DNA of 21,236 bases from the NCBI GenBank assembly GCA_946533615.1, contig CAMNBY010000303.1:1-21236 (forward strand). The letters run 5' to 3'. The notes below the pieces were generated by a model. The model saw only the letters and a program-made list of their open reading frames with translations, was not told the origin of the DNA and did not search any database. Position numbers and translations under genes: made by a program. Position 1 is the stretch's first letter. Every line of letters starts with the position of its first letter. Source of the stretch: an uncultured Clostridia bacterium (GTDB taxonomy: Bacteria > Bacillota > Clostridia > Oscillospirales > Ruminococcaceae). Below are positions 21,062 through 21,236 of this stretch, piece after piece.

Positions 21062-21090
21062 AATATACCACTTAATGCCGCAAAAAGCAA
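21062..21090 (-). promoter_or_regulatory. Promoter of the lipoprotein gene
   Basis: On the minus strand, TTGCTT (21085-21090), 17 bp, then TATATT (21062-21067) preceded by an extended -10 TG. The start of transcription would fall about 25 nt upstream of the ATG at 21030. Confidence 0.6.
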
Positions 21091-21236
21091 GGGCAACACC
21101 GCACGACTCCTGTGCATCAGATGCGCCGTCAAGATTTTCGTCAGAATGCCTAAATTCGACGCAGGCTTGCTGACGCAAGTCAAGGAGAATTTGGGTAATA
21201 TGACGGAAAGCTGGCAAGCAGATGATGTGCAGAGGC
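21091..21236. repeat. Gene-free right end, possible interspersed repeat
   Basis: No convincing gene start is present. Several frames are open on both strands to the window edge. One plus-strand frame reads VRMPKFDAGLLTQVKENLGN followed by MTESWQADDVQR without a start signal, and a minus-strand frame runs through the same bases. Open frames on both strands without ribosome-binding sites suggest a non-coding repeat or a gene remnant cut by the window end. Confidence 0.35.

Overview
This window carries the S10-spc-alpha ribosomal protein gene cluster of a low-to-mid-GC Gram-positive bacterium, most likely a Clostridia member of the Ruminococcus/Oscillospiraceae type. The clues are the gene order (adk, map, a KOW-domain protein, infA, rpmJ between secY and rpsM), a zinc-type S14, a zinc-LID adenylate kinase, an S4 that begins MAVSREPILKRCRALGIS, strong Shine-Dalgarno sequences and abundant short interspersed palindromic repeats. 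The genus is an inference. No rRNA, tRNA, CRISPR array, transposase or phage gene was seen.

Layout. (a) 1-179: two near-identical 48-bp direct repeats and a perfect palindrome, no gene. (b) 180-3534, minus strand: a three-gene operon read right to left. It encodes an NrtR-like NAD-metabolism regulator (Nudix-like domain plus winged helix), a radical SAM HemN/HemW-like protein fused to an intact Nudix hydrolase domain, and a nicotinamidase-like cysteine hydrolase. A TTGACA-N17-TATTAT promoter whose -10 lies inside a 13-bp palindrome drives it. (c) 3535-4408: repeat-rich spacer, then a strong plus-strand promoter at 3955-3983 and a roughly 420-nt structured leader with an internal intrinsic terminator. 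(d) 4409-20357: 32 genes, all on the plus strand: rpsJ, rplC, rplD, rplW, rplB, rpsS, rplV, rpsC, rplP, rpmC, rpsQ, rplN, rplX, rplE, rpsN, rpsH, rplF, rplR, rpsE, rpmD, rplO, secY, adk, map, a KOW protein, infA, rpmJ, rpsM, rpsK, rpsD, rpoA and rplQ. A strong terminator at 20374-20406 closes the run. (e) 20419-21030, minus strand: an unrecognised lipoprotein with its own promoter. (f) 21091-21236: gene-free sequence with the look of an interspersed repeat.

How it works together. The large cluster makes about half the ribosomal proteins, the translocon channel SecY, IF-1, methionine aminopeptidase and the RNA polymerase alpha subunit, so ribosome assembly, nascent-chain processing, export and transcription are co-expressed. 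Within the long transcript, most gene junctions are 0-25 nt, but six are longer and hold clear RNA hairpins (rpsJ/rplC, rplW/rplB, rpsQ/rplN, infA/rpmJ, rpsK/rpsD, rpsD/rpoA). These are the natural places to look for autogenous control or processing.

The most unusual content is the minus-strand operon: an NAD-type regulator, a radical SAM-Nudix fusion and a nicotinamidase-like enzyme. The fusion's Nudix domain is a close paralogue of the regulator's own sensor domain. Next come the S10 leader with its attenuator-like terminator and the 215-nt structured insert between rplW and rplB.
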